Positions 33,963-45,471 of a stretch of 64,000 nucleotides of DNA are shown here, one piece after another. The stretch comes from Podospora pseudoanserina (lineage: Eukaryota; Ascomycota; Sordariomycetes; Sordariales; Podosporaceae): contig NC_085923.1 in assembly GCF_035222485.1 (NCBI RefSeq), forward strand, positions 1,302,001 to 1,366,000, read 5' to 3'. Under the pieces are notes generated by a model that made no database searches, had not been told where the DNA came from, and saw only the letters and a program-made list of their open reading frames with translations. Position 1 is the first letter of the stretch; each line of letters starts with the position of its first letter. Position numbers and translations under genes: made by a program.

Positions 33963-34726
33963 GGCTTAGGAGCAAATGGGAAGACTTGGGAGCAGCGGTT
34001 GGTTTTCCGGCGGCTTTTGATTACCAAAAGGGTTGTTAGGTTGAGAAAACCGGGGACATTTGGCTTTTGAAGGTCTGTTGATGGGGTGGAATCTATCTAC
34101 TGTTCCCACATGCATAGGCGAGCGCATAGCGGACTGTTAAAGGAAGTTTTAGTTGTAATTTGATGCTTGTGTGCTCTGTGTGGTAGATATGTGTCCTTAG
34201 CTCTGACAAGTCCTCACCGTCAATCCGGAATAGCTTCGAAGAGCGACCCACCAATGCAAACAAAAGGGCGTATCTCCGTACTTAAATCCTAAACCCCGAA
34301 AGCTCAACCCTCGTATGTGTTGCCAAGCATCATGATTTCAAGACTTGGGCATCAATAGTCTCAGTCTGGTGGAGTGGATAAAGGCACAAGCGATGCAGCA
34401 ACGGAAGCGAGTGTTCCGCTCCTACGTCAAGCTCTGACGATGCAGGTCCCACGTCTTGCGCTTCAATCGGTACCAATGTCTTAATCCCTTTTAACCCCGT
34501 GGAGGTTGCCCCTCAACCTGTGCGGGGTAGCTTCATGTTTGTGACAAGCCGAGCGTGGAGACCAAGGAGGCAAAGAAAACACCTCTGTGGATAGATGGAC
34601 GCCGTGCATAAGTAGCAAGTATCTACGTCAGATCTCTCCTGGTCATCTTTCTTCTAGAGAATCAACCGCGATTCAACAAGACATCCTCACCTAAGGCCTT
34701 CCAAAACCCCCCAGCAGTCAGTGAAA
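33963..34726. other. Intergenic region between hexose transporter and aldo-keto reductase
   Basis: 764 bp with no supported feature. A stretch at about 34370-34395 (GGTGGAGTGGATAAAGG) weakly resembles a Pol III A box, but no matching B box or cloverleaf was found. Confidence 0.5.
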
Positions 34727-35877
34727 ATGAGCGGCCCTCCTAAGACGCAGGCTCTCATCGACTCTCTTGCCAACTCAAAATGTGAATACCGCCGCCTAGG
34801 CCAGTCAGGCCTCCGGATCTCGGTCCCTATCTTCGGCTGCATGTCTTTCGGCGACTCCCGCGCCATGAGCTGGGCAGTCGGCGAGGAAAAGGCCCTCCCC
34901 CTCCTCAAAGCAGCCTACGACCGCGGACTCAACACCTGGGACACGGCCAACATGTACTGCAACGGCGCCTCTGAAGTCCTCATTGGGAAAGCCCTCAAGC
35001 AGTACGACATCCCCCGCCACAAAGTCATCATCATGACCAAGTGCTTCTGGGCAGTCGGCGAAGAAATCGAGCTTGCCGCCTGGCAGAACAATAAGGAGAT
35101 GGTGACCAAGTCCAAGGACTACGTCAACCAGGGTGGTCTGTCAAGAGCGGCGATTTTCAACCAGGTCGAGGCGAGCTTGAAGAGGCTGGATACGGATTAC
35201 ATTGATCTACTGCAGATCCACCGCTTCGATCCCGAGACGCCCATCGAGGAGACGATGAAGGCGCTGCACGATCTTGTGCAGAGCGGGAAGGTGAGGTATT
35301 TGGGAGCGAGCAGCATGTGGGCGACGCAGTTTGCAAGGATGCAGTTTTGTGCCGAGAGAAACGGTTGGACTAAGTTTGTCTCGATGCAAAATCACTACAA
35401 CTTGCTGTATCGTGAAGAGGAAAGGGAGATGAACAGGTTCTGCAACGACACCGGGGTGGGATTGATTCCATGGGCGCCGTTATGCAGGGGCCATTTGGCC
35501 CGGAGGCTGGATCAGTTTGGATCAACGGATAGGAGTAAGGGGGAGAAGGATAACCAGCCTGGGGCCCATGGTACAGTCGAGCCTGACATTACTATTATCA
35601 AAAGGGCCATTGAGTTGGCGGACAAGCATGAGTGGCCTGTGAGTAGCCCCATCTTCTGTTTGGGTATGCATATGATGACTGACTGATCTGTTTGAAATAG
35701 ATTTCCCACGTTGCATTGGCTTGGATCAACAAGAGAGTTGCCAGTCCCATTGTCGGGTTCAACAGCATTGAACGGATGGAGGAGGTGATTTCTGCCAACG
35801 GCAAGGTGTTAACGGAGGAGGAGGAGAAGTATCTTGAAGAACTCTACCAGCCAAAGGCTATCCAAGGCCACGCTTAG
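34727..35877 (+). CDS. Aldo-keto reductase (aryl-alcohol dehydrogenase-like)
   Basis: Two exons, 34727-35638 and 35701-35877, with a 62-nt intron (GTGAGT donor, TAG acceptor), giving 362 residues. It is a TIM-barrel NADPH-dependent reductase. Landmarks are [20 protein letters not shown] at the start and [13 protein letters not shown] with Asp72 and catalytic Tyr77. KVIIMTKC supplies the Lys, and [18 protein letters not shown] the His. [14 protein letters not shown] lies in the barrel, and [14 protein letters not shown] is the cofactor loop encoded by exon 2. It belongs to the AKR branch that includes yeast AAD proteins and YakC-type reductases of aromatic or short aldehydes. The start at 34727 has context GAAAATGAG. 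The gene is intact. Confidence 0.9.
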
Positions 35878-36583
35878 TGGGCGTCTGCCTATACTAGATA
35901 TTTGACTTGTATATTTAATTAGAGCCTTGCAGATATTTCATATATCAACCTTTGAAGACTAGGTATGTTCTCTGTTGTTATGCTCAATACGATTCAAACA
36001 ACTCATGCAGCCGTGTTTGTTCTCTGTAGTAGTAAAAAGAGACGAATGATGCTTGAAATGATTCAGAATTTGTCATACAAAGACCTTTCAAGCAAACAAG
36101 CTCGGACAACTAAGGTCCCAACCATGGTAGCCTAAGCCACCTAGAGGATGTTGGACTCAGCCTCTTTATGGCCGAGAAACTTTGAACTTATCTTTTCCAA
36201 CTGATGTTTCGCCTTGTCCTCTACTTGTGCAACCCCCAGAGAATATTTGTATCACCTGGCTTGTTCAACAGATGCACTGCTCCGTATCACATTCGGAGGG
36301 CTACATATCTATTGCTGTACAGCATCTGAGTCTAAACACCCCTTTGTCTTGAGGTCATTAGGAAGGCAACCCTGTGCAACACCAGACTAAGCAGACCCAA
36401 GCTTTTGCTTTTGGACCTAAGCTAGAGTGATTGACACAACAACCCTTGTGACTGAGATGATAAATACCCAGGGGCTGAATGTAGCTCATGTTGCTGAAGT
36501 CGGCAAGCCCTTGTAGTACTGCATGCAGTAGAGAAAGTCAAAAAATACGCAATGCATCACCTCTGCATGAGGAGGGATTGGGT

Positions 36584-36589
36584 AAAAAA
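36584..36589 (-). terminator. Pol III T-run terminator of tRNA-Arg
   Basis: Six A on the plus strand, which is T6 on the transcribed strand, 8 bp after the tRNA 3' end. Confidence 0.7.
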
Positions 36590-36596
36590 CACAGGC

Positions 36597-36686
36597 CGAT
36601 CAAGATGGGACTCGAACCCACAACCTCAGTCTTGAAATTCCTCAATTGAGTAGGAGGACCACACGCTACCATTGCGCTACTTGACC
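36597..36686 (-). tRNA. tRNA-Arg(CCU) with an 18-nt intron
   Basis: Read on the minus strand, a full cloverleaf forms. The acceptor stem is GGTCAAG/CTTGATC (one G-U), with discriminator G. The D arm is GCGC-AATGGTA-GCGT. The anticodon stem is TGGTC/GACTG with loop CTCCTA plus A, so the anticodon after the universal T33 is CCT, reading AGG. The T arm is GTGGG-TTCGAGT-CCCAT. Eighteen nucleotides interrupt the loop right after position 37, the standard eukaryotic tRNA intron site. A T6 run follows. The internal A and B boxes (AATGGTAGCGT region and GGTTCGAGTCC) are present. Confidence 0.9.
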
Positions 36687-37899
36687 TGATTGGATTTGTT
36701 AAAGTTTTGAGTCAGGAAATGGGTCAAGTGTGGAGGACCACGCAAGCAAACTGGTGTTGAGGTTTCATTGATGTTGATTGGTGTTGTTTGATTCAAAGGT
36801 TAGGGTTAATATATCAAGGAAGCTTCGAGAAGGCGGAACAGCTTCTTCCTCTCGGCGCGATGGGACATCAATGCTTGTGGGCTGTGATACGGATAACGGC
36901 AAACACCGACCGGGGGGTGTTCCCGGAGCCGCACCGCGTGTTGGTCACACAGAGCACCGCCTCGCCGAAGCAGGCTTCATCCGAGTACGGGACGAACCGC
37001 ATTGAGCATCGGGGCCAGATCAATCTCCCCGAAACAGAGATGGTGGGGATTTGCTGAGAGATCAGACAAGGGTTCAGCATCAGCTGAGATGACCAAGATG
37101 AGATTAGCGAGTTTCCACGTAGTCTTGTCAGTTCGGCTTCCAAAAAAGCAGACGGCTTCACGGCTTCTACCTTGTTCGACTTTGGCGCAAGGCTTGTGCT
37201 GTTGTGCAAAGGGGGGCGGAGATTGACCCAGTCCACTTGGGTTAGTTTGAGCTCGGAACCAAACTGCTGATTGGACATCGGCCGCTCCTGAAGCGAAAAA
37301 TCATTTTTGCCGTGGTGTTTTGGGACGGGTCGACAGGCGCCAAAAGTCATCTTGTGGGGCCCCGGATTTCGCAGCTTCCGGAGACTTATGCACAAGTTAT
37401 GCATTGCCGTTGATGAATGGCCGACGTCTCTGACGTGCAGGACTTGATAGAACCGGTTTGAAAATTGTCACGAGGAGTGGCGGTTGACTGCAAGGCACGA
37501 GTGGCATGCGTCAATTCGTCATCATCTCTATTTTGAATCAGTCGAGACAGATGTGTTTGTAATACAGAAGTTACAATGTCGTTGACGCTCCGGCCGAGGC
37601 ATAACCTTTTAATGAAAATGCTCCGTGCTTGGCACCCGACCCTGGGAGACGAGTTCACCGGGTTTGTGCCAAGCCGAGGTCGGGAATAATGCAACCAGGC
37701 ATCTTGTCGCCAGACCACACCCGGGTTTTCGGGGAGTTAGCAGGTGCAACAGTCCGCGTTGCCCTGTTGCGGACCGTTGGCGCCAGGTACAAAAACGATG
37801 GCCTCCCTCTTCGTGGCTCTTCTTGGCCAGATGCGATCTCCCGTCAGCCAAGAATCTCTTCCAGATCCCCGGATTGGCATCATCCCATTTTCGGACATA

Positions 37900-39577
37900 A
37901 TGGCAGCTGAACGCACAGGATCCCAAGACTCCATGATCGAGATGGACGCTCAAAACAAAATGACAGAAAAGCCGGCCGCCTACGACCCCAACTCGGACTT
38001 CGAAGCCGCCACTATCGTGCCCGACCCATCAGAGAGAGGAACCACTTCAGGCAAAGACTCACCCGCCGTGAACGATGAGGCTGTTCAGGATCCCAACATT
38101 GTTGACTTCGACGGTCCCGAGGACATGGACAACCCCATGAACTGGCCCATGAAGAAGAGGTGGCAGAACATTGCCGTCATCTCTGTTCTCACCATCATCA
38201 CCCCCCTCGGCAGTTCCATGTTCGCACCCGGCATCCCCAGAATCTTGGCCGAGTTTGAAGAGAGCTCTTCCACCGTCGCTACCTTCATTCTCAGCGTTTA
38301 CATTCTCGGTTTCGCCTTCGGACCTCTCCTCGTCGCTCCTCTGAGTGAGATTTACGGCAGATCTGTGATGTACAACACGGGCAACGTCTTCTTTTTCATC
38401 TTCACCATCTGCACGGCTCTTTCCAATGGCATTCCAATGATGATGGCCTTCCGCTTCCTCATGGGTGTGGCCGGTTCAGTTCCTATCACTCTCGGCAGTG
38501 GCAGTATCTCCGATATGATGCCTGTCGAATTCCGCGGTCGCGCCATGGCAGTCTGGGCCATTGGACCTCTTCTGGGACCATGCATTGGTCCGGTGGCTGG
38601 TGGCTACCTCATTCGCGCAGCTGGCTGGCGCTGGGTCTACTGGCTCATTGCCATCGTCACTGGCCTCATCGCCGTCTTCACCTTCTTCACCCTCCGCGAG
38701 TCCTACGCACCCGTCATCCTCGAGCGCAGAGCCGCTCGCCTCCGCAAAGAAACCGGTAACCCCATCCTCCGCTCCAAGCTCGCCGACAACACCACCACTC
38801 CGGCCGAGAAGCTCAAGACCGCCCTCGTACGCCCCATGTACTTCCTCTTCCGCGTCCCCATCGTTACCCTCCTCTCCCTCTATGTCGCCGTCACCTATGG
38901 TGTTCTCTACCTCCTCTTCACCACCTTCTCACTTGTCTTCGGTCAGAACACGCTTGGCAGCAGCTACGGCTTCGGGGAGGGTGAGGTCGGTCTTGTCTTC
39001 ATTCCCTCCGCCATTGGTATGGCTCTCGGAATTGTCATCTTCGGTGCCATGAGCGATAAGCTGGTCACGCAAAAGATCAGCAGCGGAGAGAAGCACAAGC
39101 CCGAGATCAGACTCACACCCTTCCTGACCATTCCCGCCGGTGTCACGCTTCCTATCGGCTTGTTCTTGTACGGCTGGACCACCCACTATGGCGTTCACTG
39201 GATCGTTCCCATGATCGGCGTTGTGATTTTCTGCTTCGGACTCATGGGTATCATGATGGCTTGCCAAAACTACTTGCTGGTAAGTACTTGCTTCGTCCTT
39301 TTGAAGGCCGAAACCAAAGTTGCTAACATGATTTCAATAGGATGTCTACCCTCAAAACGCCGCCTCTGTCACCGCCGCTCTTGCTGTGCTCAGATCTCTT
39401 GCTGGCGCCCTCCTCCCTCTGGGCGCTATCGACATGTACATTGCCCTTGGCCTTGGATGGGGCAACTCCCTCCTTGGTTTCATCTCCCTCGGGCTGATTC
39501 CCATCCCTCTTCTCTTCTTCTTGTTCGGAGAGAGGATCAGAGGCGTCAAGAAGGTGCCCACCGCCACTGAGGCCTGA
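37900..39577 (+). CDS. MFS multidrug/polyamine-type transporter (DHA1 family)
   Basis: Two exons, 37900-39279 and 39341-39577, with a 61-nt intron (GTAAGT donor, GCTAAC branch site, TAG acceptor), giving 538 residues. About 85 acidic cytosolic residues precede helix 1. DHA1 marks include [56 protein letters not shown] and [38 protein letters not shown] and [20 protein letters not shown] follow. The C-terminal half includes the [20 protein letters not shown] segment encoded by exon 2. Family members are plasma-membrane proton antiporters for azoles, polyamines or mycotoxins. An in-frame upstream ATG at 37798 would add 34 residues; I prefer 37900 because that extension is hydrophobic and unlike family N-termini. 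Confidence 0.9.
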
Positions 39578-40369
39578 TCACCCTTTACTTTCTCATTTCA
39601 GCTTCACTGTTCATATCTGATGACATTCTTCTCTTTGGCTTCCGGGTAACTTCTTTCTGCATGGCCGGCGTTTGGGTGAAAACATGATTTTAGAGGGAAA
39701 CGGATATACAAAAGCAGGCGGGCAATGTGTATTTTCTTTGGTGCCGCTGTTGTCGGGATACGCATATACAAGAGATACCACTATAGAGTTTAATGTTGCT
39801 TTCGAAGCTTGTACTTACTACCATTTATTTATTTTCGTCTAACGACAAAACAAGATATGAGGCCCTGCCTTTCTATTCAACCTCTTTCCTCACTTGTCTC
39901 CAATGTGGGTTTGCAAAGACACTGGTTCCTAACTCACCACGTCCGTAGCAGAATGATGGGATTAAATTGACAGCTGATATTTCAACCGCATGAAAGCCAC
40001 AGCTGGGGCCTGTTAACTGTTATTGACCCTATTTCGAAGACTCGCGTCCCCGTCAGAATGAGTTTCGTGCGGTGATACGCAGACAGGAGCGGGGTGTCCC
40101 GTTGGTGACGTGCAGATCCGAATAAGAAGGTCTGACTGGTCGGTTGGCTCGTTCATTTTTGTCATGTGCGACATGCATCTAACCACATGCCCATCGCTTA
40201 TCGTTGTCACCAACGCCAGCATTACCCGACCGACAGCTTCTCCATCGAACAAGCCCCGTGGACAGCTCAAGTTCTCAACAACCACCCCTTTCCGCATGCA
40301 CTCACAGACGAACCAACTTCCCAACCAACCGCTGTGATATATACGGGTAATCAGTGGATGCAGATCACC
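39578..40369. other. Intergenic region
   Basis: 792 bp between the drug transporter and the broken fructosamine-kinase gene. The downstream frame is open from about 40166, but residues before the 40370 ATG have no family similarity. No other feature was seen. Confidence 0.5.
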
Positions 40370-41738
40370 ATGGAGAGTGCTAAGAACTCGTCAAAGTCGA
40401 GCAACATGAAGGAAATTCTTGCTCGACTGGGCGGTGTTTTCCCCATGGATGAAGAAGTTGTTTTGAAGCGTAAGTTCCCCAGTCACTGACTTGAGAACTG
40501 GGTGGATGCTAAGAAGACCTATGCGGTAGTTCTACCCATGGGAACGAAGTTGATCGCGGTTGAGAAATTTGGAGTTAGTGCTTTCACAGCCACTGGTCGT
40601 ATCAAGGCCCTGGAACCAACCGGTGGCCAGAAAGAGTATTTCATCAAGGTAAGAGGTCCTATTGGATGCTGGGTACCTATCGTTCTGCTAGATAAAGCGG
40701 ATGGTTTATTTATTCAATTCATAGGTTGCCTATGGTGAGCAAGGGCGGGTCATGCTGAACGGGGAAGCCATGTCGTCTCTGATGATCTACGACCTCATGC
40801 CGGACTTCATGCCGAAACCCGTTGGATTCGGCGCCTATCAACAAGAGCAAGCTGCGTATTTCTATCTCTCCGAATTCGTGGACATGGTTCGTCGTCCATC
40901 TCGTTCATTCGCAGAGCAAGAACTTACTTGCACGAAATAGGATGTGACCACCCCCCCAGATCCCGTTGAATGGACGAAACGGCTAGCTAACATGCACAAA
41001 CTAAGTCAATCACCAACCGGACAGTTCGGCTTCCCTGTAAAAACCTGTGACGGCAAAACAGCTCACACGACTGACTGGGAAGAGAGCTGGGCCGTCTTTT
41101 ACCGCACACTCTTCTAGGAGTCTGCAAACGCGACATCGAAGCCAACGGGTCGTGGCCTGAGTTGGAGCTCGCGACAGAACAAATCGCCAACGCCGTGATC
41201 CCCCAAGTTTTGGATAACTTGAAGATGTCAGATGATCAAAAGATCAAGCCCTGAATTATCCATGGTGACCTATGGGAGGGCAACATGGGGATCAGCAAAG
41301 AGACCAACAAGTCCCTCCTCTTCGATGCTGGATCATACTTTGACCACAACGAGATGGAACTTGGGCACTGGAGGTGCGAATTCAGTGCCGTGTTCCGTGA
41401 CAAGAGCTACACGGAACACTACCAACAAAATTACCCTCCTCCTGAGCCTGTGGAGGAGTTTGACGATCGCAACCGGCTGTACAGCCTCAAAGGAGCCATC
41501 GTTTATTCCGCTGGCCACCCGCAGAGTTCCATGAGAAAGACGTAGGTGTTTTGACTTGACGGAATCAGTTTCTTTTGCAGCTCGGCTAACCAAGGTGGTA
41601 ATTAGGGCGTACAACAATATGCTGTATCTCATTGAAAAGTACGCCCCACTGAACAAGGTAGACAAATACGATCCGAACATCGACCCATCCATCACGGGGG
41701 CATGCATCGTGCCCCATCTTGCCGAGGGGTTTATTTGA
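40370..41738 (+). pseudogene. Fructosamine/ribulosamine-3-kinase family gene, disrupted
   Basis: The protein pattern is that of fungal fructosamine kinases: LPMGTKLIAVEKFGVSAFTA, ARLGGVFPMDEEV, FMPKPVGFGAY and FYLSEFVDM. DPVEWTKRLANMHKLSQSPT and GQFGFPVKTCDG follow. The kinase core IHGDLWEGNMG, with LLFDAGSYFDHNEMELGHW, supplies the catalytic and metal-binding Asp. Introns with good signals lie at 40649-40724, 40887-40940 and 41543-41607. The coding sequence is broken. Near 41116 the frame shifts by one base, where TTCTAG replaces an expected continuation into GVCKRDIEANGSWPELEL. An in-frame TGA then lies directly before the IHGDLW motif (41252-41254). The first intron near 40470 also does not close in phase. 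The family removes sugar adducts from proteins. This copy looks like a young host pseudogene unless the base calls are wrong. Confidence 0.75.
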
Positions 41739-42136
41739 ATCGCTAAGCGTATTTCCAAGCATAGTTTATGAAAATATATGAGCAACAGTCATCTACCACG
41801 AGCCTCATGGAAAGGCATAGTGTGGCGAAAGACAAAGATGGGAGACATCCAAAGAAGACTTGGGACATCAGGTTGAACATGTGCCCACAATGCATACACT
41901 GGATATATAGTAACGAGCGAAGCAAATACTTTTGTGTGTGAACAAGGAGGATGCAGTGAGTGAGGTCAGGGGGGCAGAGCGGCTGGGGAAGGACTAATTC
42001 CGACATGGTTGGTGTATTCTAGAAACACTTCGAGTCAAGCGAACAAAGCTCTTCTGATGAGAACAATCAAAAAAGACCAACCTAGACACTGTTGATCAAA
42101 ACAGGCTTAAGTTAATGTTGGATTGAGAAAAACTGC

Positions 42137-42142
42137 AAAAAA
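42137..42142 (-). terminator. Pol III T-run terminator of tRNA-Glu
   Basis: T6 on the transcribed strand, 5 bp after the tRNA 3' end. Confidence 0.7.
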
Positions 42143-42146
42143 TGGA

Positions 42147-42238
42147 CTCGGATACCGGGAGTCGAACCCGGGGCTGTTGAGAGAGCAGACACTTCTGAGA
42201 AGTGAGAGTCAACGATGTTACCGCTACACCATACCCGA
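42147..42238 (-). tRNA. tRNA-Glu(CUC) with a 21-nt intron
   Basis: Minus-strand cloverleaf. The acceptor stem is TCGGGTA/TATCCGA (one G-U), with discriminator G. The D arm is GTGT-AGCGGTA-ACAT. The anticodon stem is GTTGA/TCAAC with loop CTCTCA plus C, so anticodon CTC reads GAG. The T arm is CCGGG-TTCGACT-CCCGG. A 21-nt intron follows position 37. A T6 run terminates the gene. Confidence 0.92.
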
Positions 42239-42430
42239 TTGAATCGTGAATGGTCCGATTTGATAGAAGGTGGGGCGGGGTTGGGGCAAATGATGGGATC
42301 ATGGACAGCGTTACACAGTACAAAGAGACGACAAAGTAGGCAAAAGTATAGTCATTATGGGGTAGAAAAAAAGAAAACGGTTGTTGATTAGTATTATTAA
42401 ACATTAGCTTGGGTTATATATGACGGTAAG

Positions 42431-43015
42431 TCAAGTAAAGTAGGGACTCGGACTCTTCGATCTCGGAGAGACACAGCCATCTTCTGATTTCGCAATGCGA
42501 GAAGACAGCCTCACAAACAGATTTTCAGGCTCGGGGAAATGCTTCTGCCAAAATTTAGCATCATATCGAGAGTCCCGAGTAAAGTCGTACGGGTTGTATG
42601 GGCATCCGTCACACTCATCATCATAACTGGTGGCCGAGCTCTCTTCCAAATAGCTCGAAGAGGTAGAGGTGGCCGAGTTCACTTCTGAATAGCTCGAATA
42701 GGAAGAGCGAGTAAAGGAGGAGGGACATGGGAAGGAGCTGCCTGCAGCGTTCCCATGGGTTATGGTGAGATAAGAAGGATCTACGGTAGGAGAAGTAGCC
42801 CAAGTATGCCAGTCGTGGTTGGCTCTCACATATGTCCTCACCGATGGATCAAGAGCTTGGTTGTAGGTGTTAGCAGCATATCGAGACTCAGACTGATCAA
42901 CAGCTGGGGTCTCGGAACAGGAAACGGTGAAGTAATCATCTGAAGGGGGTACTTCACCAGGTCCCATAAACATCTCCCAGAGGCAGTAAGCCAGGTTCGT
43001 GATGGTAGAGGCCAT
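42431..43015 (-). CDS. Hypothetical Ser/Tyr-rich protein
   Basis: Unrecognised 194-residue frame from ATG 43015 (MASTITNLAYCLWEMFMGPG). The middle is rich in Ser, Tyr and Thr (SSYSSYSEVNSATSTSSSYL), followed by DDECDGCPYNPYDFTRDSRY and a final segment with FWQKHFPEPENLFVRLSSRI. The length of open frame, the strongly biased composition and the ordered C-terminus suggest a real lineage-specific gene. The frame stays open upstream to about 43390 without a better start. There is no signal peptide or transmembrane segment. It could be a chance frame, since no homologue is recognised. Confidence 0.42.
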   Translation of the reverse strand: MASTITNLAYCLWEMFMGPGEVPPSDDYFTVSCSETPAVDQSESRYAANTYNQALDPSVRTYVRANHDWHTWATSPTVDPSYLTITHGNAAGSSFPCPSSFTRSSYSSYSEVNSATSTSSSYLEESSATSYDDECDGCPYNPYDFTRDSRYDAKFWQKHFPEPENLFVRLSSRIAKSEDGCVSPRSKSPSPYFT

Positions 43016-45471
43016 GGCGGAAGAGATGTATGGGGTTGGGAGTTCAGATATGATTTTCCTGACGCACTTGACTACTTCAAGTCGAAGACTCTTACACCAA
43101 CAAGGCTGAGGTTGTGTGGTTTTGGGTTGCTTGCTTGTTCTTCTGTGTGTGCAGTGAAGTAAGCAAACGGCCTTGTTAGAAAGAATCGTCGACGGTGTCA
43201 AGTGTCTGGAAATGGGTTTCGCTGAGGAATGAGGACAGCTAAAACTTTTCGAAGATGAGGCAATCCAGGAGCTTAAGTAAGAAGAGGAACCCTTGTTGAC
43301 AGTGCCATTGTGTCTACCACAAACAAAGAGCTGGGGCCTCACTGTTATTGTTCCTCGTTCGGCTTCTTGAGTTGCCGACAGTTTGAACATTCAGCGAACA
43401 ATGATGTTGACCCCCATGAACCCCCACCTAGCCCCCACGCTGAAGACAAAGAAACGAGGATGCTTGGAACGATGAAGCAAAACCGGAAAGACAAGAAGGG
43501 TTGTTGATGGGGTCCGGACAGGTGGGCGAGTCTGGGCAAGGTGTCACCTGTTCCAAGCCACATTTGTTACGGCAAGACGAGTGTGGGAGAAGTGCGCGCC
43601 ACGACTACCACCGGACCATTTGCAGCTTGTGCGCCGTGCCATCACAGCGATTATTAGCATCACCTGGCCAAAGTCTCAGACAGACCGGCGAAAGTGCGGA
43701 AGCTGGAGCCCTACTTTCTCTGGTTGGTCCGTGGACCGGGACAAGTGACGACCATGGTTGGCCGTCTGTCTTCGGGTTTCAGCATTCGGAACACAGGTCC
43801 GTTGATTGGAGGATAACCTCTCGACAGCAACGTAGAGATGCTTGGTCAAGTCTTCACTGGCATGTGAGGCATGTGAAAATGTTCGTCTCACCACTAGCTT
43901 GTTCCATGTGCCCCTCATCCGATGGAACCACATGCTCCCTGGTCAAAAATAGGCCTCAAAGACATGCGAGGGAGGCTGTGATGGGAAAGCTGGTGGTGTG
44001 TTAGACAGAGAGGGTGCTCTGTGCCTTGTTCACGCATATGATCGCCCTTCAGCTCGATAGCCATCTACGTAAATGCAGTCCATGTACCCAAACATAGAGA
44101 AGCTGAAATATCGCGGGGTACGCGTGCGCATTACTCACATCCCCTTAATCTGTCTTGTTGACCTCTGGAAAACTTTTCAACTGGGATCGAACAACGGCCG
44201 GGCCGTTTGGCGTGCAACGGTCGCACATTGAGCTTCCGCTACCACGCAAAGAAGTAACGCTTCTACGCCTTCGATTTCCTTTGCCCTACGGCCTGCCAGA
44301 GGTTGGACGGAATTCGGGTCACCTTCCAGCGGCCCTTCCCGCTTTGCCATCTGATCTGGAAGCGGTATCGGCAGGGTTGCGCTACCTCGGCCAAACAACC
44401 CGAACCCTTAACTTGACAGGGGACTGGGCACTTGTAATTCACTCAAAACCGACATAACTTCCATTCAAAATCGCCTCGTTGCCTGTATCCCTCTTTTTCC
44501 GTCAGAATTCACTCTTCAAAAGACCCGTGACAGCATCACGCACAAACCTCACCTCTTTGTTGTCTCACCAATCCTCAGAACCGACGTTTTGGTGGTCCAA
44601 GGCCCACCGATTCCAACCCCTCCAACTTCCCCACGTGGATCCACGTAGTGGGGTCTGTCACCGTCACCGCCCTGTCCAAGCTTCTGACCGCCAGAAACAA
44701 GTATCACGATCTCAACAGAAATTCCATCAAGATTTTTCCACACATCTTCCGACTGGCCGGACCCCATCTCCTGGAGTCCTGGAAGCGCCGAAAGGGGAAT
44801 CTCACCTCCGTCACGAAGCACCATCCGGCAGAGCCCCAGCCTCTAGTAAATCTTCACATCCTTCTGCGGGCCTTCGAGCATTCGATCATCGAGATATTTC
44901 CCCGCAACCCGGTGTTGGGGCTCACAAACATCTCGTCGTGAGATTTTAAAATATTTTTGACCCAGCACACACGATTTTCGCATCCCAAGCTTTGGGAACC
45001 CCTCCTTTGGGCCTGCATGGACCTGCATTTGCGGGTGTGTGACGTGCCAATAGCAGAGTGGTTGGCAGGCAAGTGACGCATTTTATTTGCCGTGCTGCAG
45101 GTCGAGCCGTGGTGTCAACAGCGGTGTCAAACCGTGCAGTTGACGGCTGTCGGTCAATCAGCGCAGCACTCCACTTATATCCACTCGGTGACCGGTTGTT
45201 TACACCCGCTCACCAAAGGACCAGGGGCAAGCCCGGGCCCGGTTGGCTTTGACCGCAACTTTTGACGGAACCAAAGTCCTCCCTGCGGTAACCGCCGATC
45301 TGGAACACTCCACACCCGCACCGGGGCTCCACGCGGTGAAGGATTCAAGAAGAACGCTTCTCCCGCCTTCCCGTCCCGTTGCTTATTTTTCCCGGTTGGC
45401 CTTTTTGGAAACTTTGCCACCAAATTCGTCCCCAATCTAATGTCCCAAGGTCTCGACTACATGACGACAAC
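43016..45471. other. Intergenic region, about 2.5 kb
   Basis: Short overlapping frames on both strands (for example plus 44479-44949 against minus 44824-44549) with no recognisable family. TAACTTGACAGGGGACTGGG at 44410 and similar words show no repeat structure. I see no supported gene. Confidence 0.45.

Larger units (their letters stand above)
35878..37899. other. Intergenic region, about 2 kb, carrying a tRNA gene
   Basis: Apart from the tRNA-Arg gene at 36597-36686 nothing coding is supported. A telobox-like AGGTTAGGGTTAA lies near 36797. The frame of the downstream transporter is open upstream from about 37744, with an in-frame ATG at 37798. Confidence 0.5.

Noticed and set aside
34361-34460. 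tRNA-like A-box word
   Set aside because: No B box, no acceptor-stem complement and no T-run terminator were found, so no tRNA is supported.
43501-44949. Several 90-170 codon frames
   Set aside because: Some start at non-ATG codons, they occur on both strands of the same bases, and none carries a motif.
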